This document shows, piece after piece, positions 52,241-64,000 of a stretch of 64,000 nucleotides of DNA. Where the stretch lies: NCBI RefSeq assembly GCF_040807025.1, contig NC_090942.1, positions 194,550,247 to 194,614,246 of the forward strand. Reading direction: 5' to 3'. Below the pieces are notes generated by a model. It was given only the letters and a program-made list of their open reading frames with translations. It was not told where the DNA came from and made no database searches. Positions within the stretch are counted from its first letter, which is position 1. Each line of letters opens with the position of its first letter. The translations under genes and the position numbers were made by a program. The stretch is from Struthio camelus (Eukaryota; Chordata; Aves; Struthioniformes; Struthionidae).

Positions 52241-54099
52241 CAGTGAGATACCTGGCTGAAGCTGCTCGCCTAGCTCTCTCTCCAGTCAAAGAAAAAAGAA
52301 ATTAATCAGCTAGAGGGCTACTAATTCCATCCATCCACTGAGGTAGAAGGTTGTACACCATGATTCACGATTTCATGTGTGATGTCTGTCTGTCTGGAAT
52401 ATATAATACCTCCAGCTTATACTGTCCGGGCCAGCAGAATATTTGAATCACCAGGATCCGCTGTTGAGAGTCCCCCTTTAATACTGAAATGTAAGCTTTA
52501 GCCTCTGTGCTTACTTCTGGTCCATAATCTCATTACCTAAACACACCCATATTGAACGGTCCAATAAAATAATTTATTCCAGTCACGCCTGAATATATTT
52601 GCTTTTGTCTTCTGGTGGATGGGAATACCTTTGTCAGGCCTTCTGTCTCACATTGTAGGCATTTCTTCTATTTCTGCTCTTTCCCCATTCCTGCTGGTAT
52701 TTGTGTAGATAGTTGCTATTTCCTTAGAAGAAAACACCCTGATTTCTCTACTGCCTTTGCTGGCCTTGTTCCAAGTCCTGCTTTTGCTTTCCTTTTTATT
52801 TTCTCTTCAGTTTTGAGTATATTTTATTACTGTCTCCTCTTGAAAAGATGTTTACTAGTTTGCTTGATGGTTTCTTTCTGTCTATATATGCTGTATTGCA
52901 ATAACCCTGACTCAGATATGTAGGTGTCTTTTTCTATTATTACCATTGTTATATGACTGCCACATTTATTACTAACTGGCAGCCACAGGCTTTACATATT
53001 AAATATATTCCCCTTGCATACCCTCTATTTCTCCTCTCTCAAGTTTATTTTCCTCTCGGAGTAAGAGGGCAAATTACATGCATAACTATCATTAATGGTA
53101 ATGGGAACTGCGTGTGTAAATCTCCCTTACGTTGAAAGGAGAACGGGCCTTTGCATTTCTTGTCATCTCATAAGTCATCCTGGTGGGTTTTCTCAGTGCT
53201 TCTCCTTTGAGATTTTCTGTCTACCCTCACCCCCGGCACAGAATAAGCAACTTGCGGGGAAAACGTGGTGCAAGTCACAGTACGTTAACCAGATATCAAA
53301 ATCCATATTAGAAAAGGGATAAGCTACAGTAGAGAAGTGTTGAATGTAGACATTTATTAAGGAGGATGAATGCAACCTGTGCCATGGATAATTGGATGAA
53401 ACATAAATAAAACAGTGACATGATTTGTTTCCCCAGTTACCCCGTGAATAGGAGACACTGGCCCTGACTTCCTGTCTGGAGGTGAAATACTGAGTTCAGT
53501 GGCATTACTCCTGATTCATACTGATGAAAATGAAGAAGGATTGCCCTTATTTTGAGAGATGATATTCAGGGAGTCTTTGGAGAATAGTGAAGCTATTGAG
53601 CTCACTGCTTGAAGTCTCCTGTTACAACCTTGTGTATTTCAGGGCACAGCTCACACCGCCCCAGTTTGATAAATTAGTGTTTATCCTGGAACAGATATAT
53701 ATAGTGTGGTATCAACATGTCTTCTTAAGAGTGAGATGGGAGACTCAGCCACGACAAAAAGGAAAATCCAAGGGTATTAAGCCGTTTGGTATGGTAAAGG
53801 AGGTTTTGTTATAAAGGCCAACCAGCTTTAATATAAGAAATAGCAGTGCCACATGCTGACTTCAGTAGCGTACTTTAGCATATTGAGCAAAGCTACTTAG
53901 CTAAAACAAATAACTGGCCCACATGAAAGGATATCTTGAAGGAATTTTATGTGTGTTTTTCTTCAGAGGCCATAAACAAACCGCGCACTGAGTATTGCTT
54001 TTAGCAGTTTAATGGAAGGTTCTAAGCTGTGAACAAAAGTCCCATTGGTTTCAATAGAACAGGATCAATTCATAAGAGCTGGCTTTTTATGCAAGCACC

Positions 54100-54200
54100 A
54101 TTATTATTGTTCTTTATTAATTTGTATAGCATCCAAACAGGCACTTTGCAGACAGATACAATAACGCTTTTGCCCTGAGGAGCATAAGGGTATAATTAAC
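54100..54200 (-). mobile_element. MIR/CORE-type SINE relic, minus orientation
   Basis: The run tttattaatttgtatagcat, then aggcactttgcagacagata, then ttgccctgaggagcataagg resembles the reverse complement of an old amniote MIR-type SINE 3' half. The remainder is not recognisable. Confidence 0.5.
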
Positions 54201-55364
54201 TCGAACAGTAATTTTAACAGGACGTTTCATGCACTTAAAATTAAGTGTATGTTGTTTCTAGATTCAAATCCTGAGGGAGGGATGGGCAGTGACTCCTGCA
54301 GACCTGTGGAGTGTGACACAAAATGCCCAAGCTCCTTCCTTGCCCCAGCAGCATTTTATGTACTCTACGATCTGTTGACCTTTTGCGTTTGGACTTTGAG
54401 GTCTGGGAAGGAAGAAGTCGCAAGGTTGTACAGCCAGCAATTGTGCACTCCAAAAAGCCTCACTAGAAAGTATAGAGGAGTCACAACCTCATGGTGGAGC
54501 TTTTTACTACAGGAGCTTGTCTTGACTGAGGTGTGGCTGTTGCACAGGTCATGAACTCAGAGGTGATGTCCATCTTCAGTAAAGGATAGGACAATACTCC
54601 CGCATGCTGCAGTGGAAAGTAGAATTTCACAAAGTATTGGATGTTTTCCAGTGAGAACTATAATCAATCAATATTGCCATGTATGAGTTATTTTTCAATC
54701 ATGTCACGGTTTTGATTTTTATTTATTTGGGCCAAAATCAGTCCTGGAGTAAGCAAGGGCAGTTCCAAGACAAACCTTAGCATCATATTTAAAGTGAGAC
54801 TCTGAAGTTACACATCCAATCTCGTTTGTCAAAGAGATGGGTGCTAATATGTAAAAGGTGGGCCTGACTAAGCTTTTACACTTTGTTTTCCTTTCTCTGT
54901 AATTCTCTTGATGTCTTTTGTTGTAGTTATATATCCACATAAGGAATTACAGCCTTGTAAGTAAATTGGAGACTTGAGCCTAGAAGGTATCATTTACAAG
55001 ACAAGGGTTGTTCCCAGGTGATACACCGTTTATATTTTACGTAAATGAAGCTATTTTAACATAGAATTAGAAAAACTAAGACTTTGCTGAAGATGAAACT
55101 AGTTTAATCCACCTCTTTTTCTGAGTCCTTAAATTATTCTGATTGAAAAAGTAACATTACAATTTGCATTAAAATTATAAGTAATAATTGTAATTATGTT
55201 ATCCAGATTTTATGTAGCATTTAAATTTCTTATTAGTGGTAGTTTCCAGCTATGATGATAATGTGTGAAATAATTTCCATGGTCTCATGTTCTTGCTATG
55301 AAAATATGAGTTCAACCCATAGTCTTTAGTGAACACTTTGTAAAAAAGAATCTTTATAAAAAAG

Positions 55365-55640
55365 TGGTCACTTGGGAAGCAATTATTAATAATTACAGAA
55401 TCCTTCCTCACTGCTTTTGATCTTTTGCATGCATGGATCTAAACCCCTAATATTCACGTTGCTGACAGTACAGCACAGTTCAACAATCGCTTTGATGCCA
55501 GTAAGAACAAAAGGGCTTTTTAAAAATATTCAATTCAGCAATTACTGTCACAGCCCTACTCCTTGAATGCAACTGTGTGTGTTCTTTGCAGTTAATGAAT
55601 TCATACTACCTTTTAAAATTAAGAGTAGCTTTTCCAGCCC
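55365..55640. promoter_or_regulatory. Candidate conserved non-coding element, LHFPL6 intron 2
   Basis: This AT-rich unique stretch carries gcaattattaataattac, tttgcatgcatggatctaa, ttcaacaatcgctttgatg (SOX-like ACAAT), cagcaattactgtcac and ttaatgaattcatac. The motif density resembles enhancer-type non-coding elements. No alignment was possible, so this is inference. Confidence 0.35.
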
Positions 55641-56100
55641 TTACTGTTTTTAGATGTGAATTGTATAAATAATGATACCCATCATCACTAGGTGTTTGCT
55701 CTGTGAGTGTGTGTTGGTATGTGTGCAATGCATATAATGACTTTTAGATCATCAGAGAAGATAATAGTTGGGTCATTTCATCCCCTAGGCAGGGGACATC
55801 TGCCAAGCATACTCTACCAATAGGTCTTCAGTCTTTCACATCCCCGTGCAATTAATTTTTCCTGCGGCTCTAAATAATTTGTCTTGTCTAATGAAAGTAT
55901 AGTCATTTTACAAATGATGGAATGATTCTGGAAACTTATATTACAGCAAATACATGCCTTCTTTTTAATGTGCAAGGCAGATTTGTTCAATAAGATTAGT
56001 GTTCTACTTAATTTTCTTGAGAAATATGAAAAGAAAATGTAGGGTCAGACAAATGCAGATCATTATGCTAGGGCAAAGGTATTTGGAAAAGGTTTGCAAT

Positions 56101-56190
56101 GTGAAATATATCAAGTGAAATATATGAGACATTGTATAACTCGTGTCATATATTTCATAACTCATATGGATCATATAAGGTGAAATATAG
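56101..56190. repeat. Hairpin-forming inverted repeat within gtgaaatata direct repeats
   Basis: The left arm tgaaatatatgagac (56,116-56,130) and right arm gtgtcatatatttca (56,143-56,157) pair at 14 of 15 positions around a 12-base loop. The word gtgaaatata recurs at 56,101, 56,115 and about 56,180. Confidence 0.7.
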
Positions 56191-59035
56191 TGAACAGGAT
56201 GTATTGTTCATTCGGTTGCAAGTTACAACCCTTCATGTTTGACTATTTAGACTGTGCAGTCTTTGGGATAAGGGACCATTCGCACTGTGGGGCATCTGAA
56301 CAGTGTCGGCAGACCTCTCAGAGGGCTCCCAGCTCTGGTACAGAGCACTGCTGCCTTGTATCACGCCGGTGATAGGTCTTGAACCACATGACAGAGGGGT
56401 CGTATTGGGTTATACTGCAGAGATACAGCCTTTGCCTCCCACATCATGAGGCAGGAGACACACCGGGCTGCATCCTGTGACCAGGGATGGTGAGGACTGG
56501 GTGCTGGCTGGTGCCTGGGCCACCTAGCAGAGCTCCTTTGAGCGTGGGGCTGTGGTTGACCCCTTCTCCCTTGTGGTAGCCCAGTATTGTGACCTCTTTC
56601 CAGCTTGACACTCACCTGTATTACCTGTACCTGTCTGGCACATACAGGAGCAAACTAATTGGCTCTGCCTGGCTATAGGATCAAGGAGTAGGAGAGAAGC
56701 CGTTAGACCAGGACTCCTCAGTCTGGTAGAGACAACATAGGCAGGGTATGCTAGAGAACTGCAAAATCCTGGGCTTGGAGAAGGTGGAGAAGGGATAATT
56801 GTTCAATGTCTCAACCCAGACAAGGATGTATGTCCATCAAATGGAGCTAATAAGAGCCAGGTTCATAAATAACAGAAGATGGTTCTCTGTGTGATAGGCA
56901 ATCGATCAATGGGACGTCCTGTCAAAGAACGGTGTGAGTGCAAAAATTCAAGGAGAAACTGAGAATGTACTTGGGAGGGAGATTTACAAAGGGTCATTAA
57001 ACAGGTAAAACACAGCAGGCTTAGACAATCCCCTCAGCTAAAAGTAGTTTGCTCATTTCTTATTTTTCATTGGGCATGTGCTCATGGCCACTGCTGGAGG
57101 CAGGAACTAGGCCTGAAGGACCCTTTGACCCAGTAAGGACATTCTTATTTCTTCACGTAAGCCATAATGCTATGGTAAAAGGCAATCATGTTTATCGTGT
57201 GCACAAAGGCACGTGAGTCTTGGCAGGTCTTTAGGCACTGTCAAAATGATATTACCCACAGACCTGAGGCTGCTACGTGTTCCGTTCTGGTCTGATTCAC
57301 TGCAGAGGAAGAGTAAAGAGTACGTGCAGGGTCTGTGCTGGGAGATAAATCAGTGCTTTCCATCTTCTGCCTTCCGTTTCCAAGTTCTGCAGTTCTGCTA
57401 TTCTGTGCAGACCTTACCTACCTGTGGGTTTCTTCTGGAAAACAAACACAATGTCTCTTACATCTGCCAGTTCTGAAAAGATGTATTTCTCTAACACTAT
57501 CAGAAATCAGCTGACACTGGGCATGTTCGGGGCCCTCAGGAATAGGTCCTGGCTTGGCTGTCCTTTCTTATCCTTTTAAAGCCTTGAAGTCATTAATTTC
57601 CAGAGGATTTTGAATGCTTGCTGTTGTAGGTTGGAAGTTTGCCACCGTTGTTCTGCCTTTGTATCTCTGGGGATTTGCAGAACGTTTTAGTTGAGTCAAT
57701 TCCACTTTAAATACACTTCCAATTTTAAACGGTGATCCTAGTAGTAGATTCAATCAGCAAAAAAATAAACAAGTATTCTCTCCTTCCTCTCTGCCTGGAC
57801 TTCTGTGCCACAGCTCCTGATATGCTTCTGGAGCATGAGGTGGCTGCAGAATTTCAGTGACCTGCCTTATTTCCTTCTGTCAACCTAAACAAGAAAAAAA
57901 AATCCTTAATAAATCAGGTAATTCCAAGTTATATAGAGATAGGAGTCTGAAACCTGCTGGATTAGGGAGATTCTGCCTGCCATTTGCTCTCTTTTGAGCA
58001 AAAAATTACCCCTGGCATCGTTGTCTTTTGTTATTTCCATCCCTGGATGACTTTACTGTGGCCTTGTAGGCTTGCTTCCACATTAATCAGCACAGGTTTT
58101 CACTCTCAAATCCATCAACTTTTTTTTCATGTAGCATTTCCACTGCTGGGCTAAATACTTTGCTTCTCTTTGGAAATAACTTGAAGACAAGCTGGTTAAT
58201 CAAAAGCTTGCCTATTTCCCCAACAATGTCAGCTGGTTTAAGAAAAAAGTTTCTTCCTGCACACTTTGCTTCTCTGCTTTCTTCTGCTTTCTTGTCTCCT
58301 ACAACAGAACTATTTTGAGAAATGGTCAGTGCAACAGGAATGCTATCAATGGTTATTAAAAAAATTTCCATATATTATTTTGATCTCAAAATCTGTTTCT
58401 ACTTTTATGAGTTTTGCCTCATTTGAAAAATAATTTTCCGTGTCTTTTACAGGAAAAGATAGCTTTCTACATTTTGCATTCTCCTTCCATGGGGAATGCT
58501 GATAGACTGCCCTTTCTAAGAAAATAGTTTGAAACCACAATATACCTCATATTTTCCTAGTAAGTGCATCTAGAAGCAAAGATAATTACAGATTTGATGA
58601 TACCTACATACTTCCTTTTTTTTTTTTTTTTAATATGCATATCTTAGACTTGATCATCCATGCTTTGCTGAAGGGAGCTCTAAGTTCACAAGGAGGCAGG
58701 GCCACATCCTGGGTTAGTGATGGAGTGAATATGGGACCGAGTGCTGCCACAGGGTCTGCAGGGCAACATGGAGTCAGTGCAATCCTGAATAAGACTTCCA
58801 ACGCTGAACAGCCTAGTGAGAGGCTTCCAGGGCTGCTAAGACATGAGATGGCAGTTACTCTTCTTATGCAAATATGCTAATATGTAATATCCGACTACTT
58901 TCCCTGCACTCATCACCGTCCTGAGTGCCTACAGGAATTATGCTTGTCCTTTTTTTCCCACAAACTCAGCAAAGAGTAGATTAATGACACTTTCTGTTCC
59001 TCCTACTTTTCCTCCTACTCATTCATTTGCTTCAG

Positions 59036-59239
59036 GCAGCAATAAACTCAGCAATTACAGCAGCAGCAGCCTCAGCCAGCTTCCAAACAGCAAATTCCGC
59101 CAAGAAGAAAGGCATTCTTCAGTCCTTAAACTTACTGCCCAGCCCACAATCAGAACAAAGTCTGCACCTCCTAGCAGCGAGGAAGGCAAACGTGCTAAAG
59201 CAGAGGCTGGCAAACACTTTGCTTCCTCCCTTGCCAAAG
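59036..59239 (+). other. Candidate cassette exon of LHFPL6 (unproven)
   Basis: A long pyrimidine tract (about 58,990-59,033) ends in catttgcttcag|GCAGCA, and 204 bases later comes the donor CCAAAG|gtaaac. The segment is exactly 68 codons. Entered in phase 1, the phase in which LHFPL6 exon 2 ends, it is open throughout and leaves in phase 1. It would insert a Ser- and Lys-rich stretch (SNKLSNYSSSSLSQLP, later ending in KHFASSLAKG) between TM2 and TM3. A second frame is also open and Ala-rich. I recognise no homologue, and a chance arrangement is quite possible. Confidence 0.25.
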
Positions 59240-61427
59240 GTAAACACTAAACTGACTTTTTGTCTACCTGACTGAGTATGAGGACCTGCCCTGTTTTCCC
59301 CACGTGTTTAAAACATGAACCACCGCTTTCTTCTCCCACTCTACGCACAACAGCAACGCCAGATGGATGGTGCTCCAGTTGGAAGCAAAAGTTCTAGAAA
59401 AAGTTGCCAGTCAGTGAATATATAGTGGCATTATGCGACTCAGGGAGATCTTTAACTGTCAGTATAGGGGGCCCTACATTTTACATTGCACTGAGGGGTA
59501 TTGAATCCCCAGCCTCTGTCTTCAGACAATTGTTCTTGGTAGCGTTCCTGTAGCCACAGCAAAGGGGGAGTGCTGCAAAAAGTGGCATATATTATGCTGA
59601 CTCAGAACTTTCTTATTTGCCTATTTGAATAAAATATGGTTTTCATTAGATTAGCTGTTATTTCAGCGTATGTAAACTTTGAATGATTATCACATTGCTC
59701 AGGTGAATCAATACTAGAAGAGAAAACTAACACCGGCAATAAATACAGTTGGTGAAGGGCATGGAGCAAAGTCTCCTGGATCTCACCGTTAGGGCCAAGT
59801 GGATCTCTGCAGTCACTGCCAACCTCTATTCCTTTTCCAAAACTGAAGGGAAAATGGTGTTTTCCCTTCACTGTAAATTATATGCCAGTTAAGTACCTCA
59901 GAGTACCATGAAGAGATCCCAAGATTTATAAGGCTAAATTCTAGCCTCTGTTGACTTTAGCGGAAGCGCTTTACATGCATCTAAGGACAGCATACTCGAC
60001 CTTTCAGTGAGTCTCCTTCCCTGTCTTTTGGCAGGCAATGCTTAGATTTTAGAGAGCTGATGCCAAGTCAGAATGATGTATTTAAGAACATTTCTTCTTG
60101 TTTTCATTTTTCTTTGATCAAGGCCAAACCAAATAATATCGCCCACGCTAAATATATATATGTATTTTCACAAGTGGAAACTTGCAGGACCTTTGAATCT
60201 GAGTTCCCTGACCAGCAGGTCTATTTGTTTACTATAGCTTTTTCTGAAGGACTTGCTTGGTGAAGCCCTGTTTGCACTCATTAACGGAGGTTGCCCTGTG
60301 GACTGCAGTTTCTTTGTCTCTGCAAAGTGCCTCAGGGTGAATGAGAGGTGTGCCTTCTGCAGTTAAAAATAATTAAGTAAAATAGTATTGCCAATTTAGA
60401 AAGCCAGCAAAGCCTTTGACCTTCAGAGTAAGCACTGCCAGAAATAAAATAAAGTGTGAAGGCACTGTAAGACTTAAGTGTGTTGTTGAGTCTAGTGGGA
60501 AGAAAGCCGGTTTCTTGAATGGAGGGCCCCGGAGTCTCTTGTTGATTGCAAATGACACTGCAATGCAAATCATGAGCTGATATTTTGGGATATTCTGTTC
60601 AACTCTCACTGCTCCAGGGATCCAAGTCTAGAAGAGAATACACTTCTCTTCTCTCCTAATGAAAAATCGCTGAAAATGCCAACCTTACCCTTTGTCTGGA
60701 AGCTCACGCCGTCCCCTGAGAGGCAGGAAATGCCCTGATGTGTCCATCTCACCTAGGCTCATGTGAACAGTCAATAGCCATCTCTCAACTGGGGAAAGGT
60801 ATCTTCCAAATTAGGAGCACTTCTGGGATTATGCTCGCTTCACTGCTGTTATCTGGATCCGAACAACTGAAATCTCCTGTAGAACCACAGGAACAGAGAA
60901 AATCCGGAGGAATCTAATACATGATGAGTTGCATTCTGAGACAAGCCTTTGTACGCCAGGGGAGTGGAAAAGCAGAATAATAATTGGAAAAGGAGTGCAT
61001 TTGTTCTTTTTTTCTATCTTAATATTTCCCTCCTTGTGACTCTCAGAAGATTTTGCAGGTGATGCAGTGTCTCTGCTCTGTTCCTTGTATAGACAGGATG
61101 AGGGATTTGTTATTTTAAGAGTATGGACAAATTTCAGCTCCTGTCTAATTCCATATGAAACATAGTGAGGATCAGCTACCATTCTCTGCGTTTATACCAG
61201 GCCATCAAATGCAACATTAGCTGATGCATGCTCCCTGGCCGTCCTAAAGTTTATTGTTGATATTCCAAGAGTACATGAACAGCAAAATAGGATATAAATC
61301 CCCCTTTCTTCATAAACAAATGTACAAAGTACACTCTTCTGTAGGAAAGGCGTACTCATATCATCCACTTGTGACAGAAGGTCTGTTAAATAGCCAAAAT
61401 ACTTAGAGTTTTAAAAAGGAATGTAGC

Positions 61428-61472
61428 GTGATCCCTGTGGACCTGTGGACCTGTGATCCCTGTGGACCTGTG
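61428..61472 (+). repeat. Tandem repeat, period 25, about 1.8 copies
   Basis: The run gtgatccctgtggacctgtg starts at 61,428 and again at 61,453, with a nested 8-base repeat gtggacct. Confidence 0.8.
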
Positions 61473-61799
61473 TACGTTATATTATACTTTAAACAAATCA
61501 ATTATCAAAAGAATAGGAAAGAGAATATATCTAAGGCCAAATGTCTCTGCAACCTGTTGGAATAATGAGGAGACTGATCTTCCCTGTCTCCAGTTTGGGC
61601 TCTCTGCAGCTGCCAATGCTGCATTGCAATACTCATTACAAGCCGAAGGAAAGCCCTGAATTTTACCTTTAAAACTCCAGTAAAACTCCATTTTGCTATA
61701 ATACTGACCCATTTATATTTTCTAAGCCTTTCCTCACAGATATGAGAACAATGCTGTGAAGAATAAAAAGAGCAATTGTCATGACTCTTCTGTGAGGGA

Positions 61800-61965
61800 G
61801 GTGACTATTATCAGCCCGTTTGCCACAAGGGCCCAGTTGCAGCTGGAACTAAGGGGCTCAGTGGTTGCCTAGTCCTCTATGATTTTTACAAGGCCATACG
61901 GTGCATCAGAGGCAGAGACAGGAGCCGAGATCAGGAATTCATGACTCTGCAAGCAGATCTCCTTC
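61800..61965 (-). mobile_element. Possible MIR-like SINE relic, minus orientation
   Basis: The run gtgactattatcagcccgtt, then ctggaactaaggggctcagt, then ggttgcctag, then aggcagagacaggagccgag and atcaggaattc follows the order of reverse-complemented MIR (TTATTATCCCCATTTTACAG.. AAACTGAGGC.. CTTGCCCAAGG.. GGCAGAGCCGGGATTCGAA). Confidence 0.5.
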
Positions 61966-63124
61966 CATCCTGACCTTGAAAATTTAGAATTCAAAATACC
62001 TCTCTTCATATGCATTATTTAATAAAGAAGTGCCTTTTCTTAAATATTCAAGAAGCCAGACATCTTTCATTTTCTCTCTCTATTCTCCTACTATCTTTGT
62101 GAGTCTCATGCAAGAGCTAAGCCTATTTAAGTTTCCGATAATGACGCATATTGTAAAAGTTTATTACAACAGAATTTAATGGCTAGGAAGCAGAAGTCTG
62201 CAGGCTGAAGCATTATATCAAAGGTAACCTTTTAATAGAAAATTTTACAGACATGGTAAATTTAATCCTATTCAACTATTTTACTCTTCACGGTGTCTTC
62301 CTCATATCTCTATGAGGCGGGGAGAAAACAGGCCTGATTTCCCCACTGCCTTGCATAATTATTTACACTACTGCAAAATGGATATAAAGTGCTTCCAAAT
62401 CCCAACGGCACAATTTTCCACACAATTGGCAGAGGAGCCAAGAAGTGCACAAGACATCAAGCAGTAGAGGACTGAGGGCTAAGCCTCATCCCTCCTGCCT
62501 GTAAGCACCTGAAAAACTGAATTTTTGCATGTGATTGCCTTAGGTGTCCTCTGTAGTCAGTGATGAGAAATAGGCCACCTGCAATGGCAAATAATGACAT
62601 TAACTGTACTGAATTACTGTCTGCAGGTAACTCTGCCTATCTTCAGCCTAAAGGCTCCATTCAGTTGCTTTAATATAAGTGTTTAGCATCGTATGAGATG
62701 TCCAAAGGAATCTCTCCCAGCCTCCAGCTGCCACTCTGGAAGTGCATAGGATTCCCACAGGTTTTGTGTCATATCTGCCATTCCTGTGCAGATATCTGAG
62801 ATACCCTAGGGAATCTCAGGTAGCACCGAATGCCTCTGTTTAGGCAATTGAATCAAGTGCTAATTAACTAACTGGAATCCTAAATTCTGGACAGGTAAAT
62901 TGAGATGAGGGAAATCTGAAGTTTGTTCTAGGCAATCTGAACATAGCCTTTACTTTTGCAAGGAGGAACAGCAACTGATTTCCATCACCGTAGGTTAACT
63001 CATTTGGCTACTAACAGCACTTCAGATGATCTCTTGGGTGCTTATTGAATTAAATGTGAGCTATGGGACGCAATGACACAAGCTCAGTGAAGATCCTCAA
63101 AAGCATACCGTGGACTTAAGTTTC

Positions 63125-63143
63125 CCTTGCCTTGCCTTGCCTT
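63125..63143 (+). repeat. (CCTTG)n short pentanucleotide repeat
   Basis: Nearly four copies of ccttg followed by a pyrimidine-rich run. Confidence 0.8.
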
Positions 63144-64000
63144 CTATTCCCTTCTTTTTCCCCTCAACTGCCCAGTGTTTGAGGTACAAGCGTTAGAAAA
63201 AGGTTTGGATTGGAAATCAGGGTTTCATGCTTTTCTGACCAGCTCCTGGATGTTCTTGAACCATTCAAGTTTCTATAAATCTTTTCACTGATCGGTACTC
63301 AGCTTATTTTTCTATAAACTTGAGGTCATGACACTGATGTCCTTTGTATAGTTCTTTGGGAGGCTATGGAAAAGATCATGTGAAGGTTTGATTTTAGGGA
63401 CAACTTGTTCTTTCTCATACTATCAAGAGGCAGTGGGGTAATTATACTGGGAAATTTCACTGAAGAAGTAGAGTCTTTGTGTACTTTCTCAGCTTCAGGA
63501 TAATACTGCGGATGTCTGATCTTCTCTATCAAGAAAATACTACATTTTGATATTTTGTGAAATGAATCATAGCACCTGACTAGAAGTAAATGCAGAAGAG
63601 AAACACTGAAATTCTCTGAGATACGATTGTTACAGAAGCCCATCACAGTTATCGCAAAGTTTGATCTAACATTTATGATAATCTGACATTGATCTAGCAA
63701 AGCCCTTGCCAATTTTGAATAATAGTTTCATTTTCTCTGTTACTTTTACTGTGGTTCAATACTTTACTCTGTCTTTCTCCCCTTGATTACCTAGGAAACC
63801 TATTGTGTTCTTTCCATCACTCTCAGAAATCCTTCCATTGAGAGCGGTCATGATCCATAGCAGACATCTTAAGCTCCAGGTGAAAATCACCTAGAGTGTG
63901 ACCCTCAGATTTCCCATGGCCAAGTCAATGCAAATTATGTAATCCTAGAGTAATCATTTCTCCCCTTAACAGGGACATCGACCCACACCACTGTCATGAA

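Noticed and set aside
63326..63712. Minus-strand 128-codon frame near the right edge
   Set aside because: No motif or homology recognised and no exon-like borders; treated as chance.

Overview
The window is vertebrate nuclear DNA, most likely from a bird. The evidence is two recognisable amniote genes split by GT-AG introns, two CpG islands, copies of the CR1 LINE family (one fairly intact, several very decayed), decayed MIR-like SINEs, and overall low repeat density. Protein matches are from memory of the families; no search was run.

Left end (1-5,967, minus strand): the first four coding exons of COG6, subunit 6 of the conserved oligomeric Golgi tethering complex. Exon 1 (5,806-5,967) lies in a CpG island, exon 2 is 5,117-5,260, exon 3 is 4,686-4,757 and exon 4 is 1,036-1,094. 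The rest of the gene lies beyond the left edge.

Middle (about 6,200-21,400): roughly 15 kb between the divergent promoters of COG6 and the next gene. I see no convincing gene here, only simple repeats, a few SINE-like fragments and AT-rich stretches that look like regulatory DNA, the best at about 15,535-15,800.

Right (about 21,400-64,000, plus strand): LHFPL6 (formerly LHFP), a tetraspan membrane protein. A second large CpG island (about 21,400-22,850) holds a probable non-coding exon 1 ending at 22,194. Exon 2 carries the start codon and the first 128 codons (24,369-24,753). From 24,754 to the end is one large intron; I did not find the remaining coding exons. The intron holds ancient CR1 and MIR-like relics, simple repeats, possible conserved non-coding elements, and one candidate cassette exon at 59,036-59,239 whose phase, length and open frame all fit LHFPL6.

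The head-to-head COG6/LHFPL6 arrangement matches my recollection of the neighbourhood on human chromosome 13q. No prokaryotic system, CRISPR array, intact mobile element, rRNA or tRNA gene was seen. Most open frames longer than 60 codons are chance ORFs or antisense shadows in intronic and intergenic DNA.
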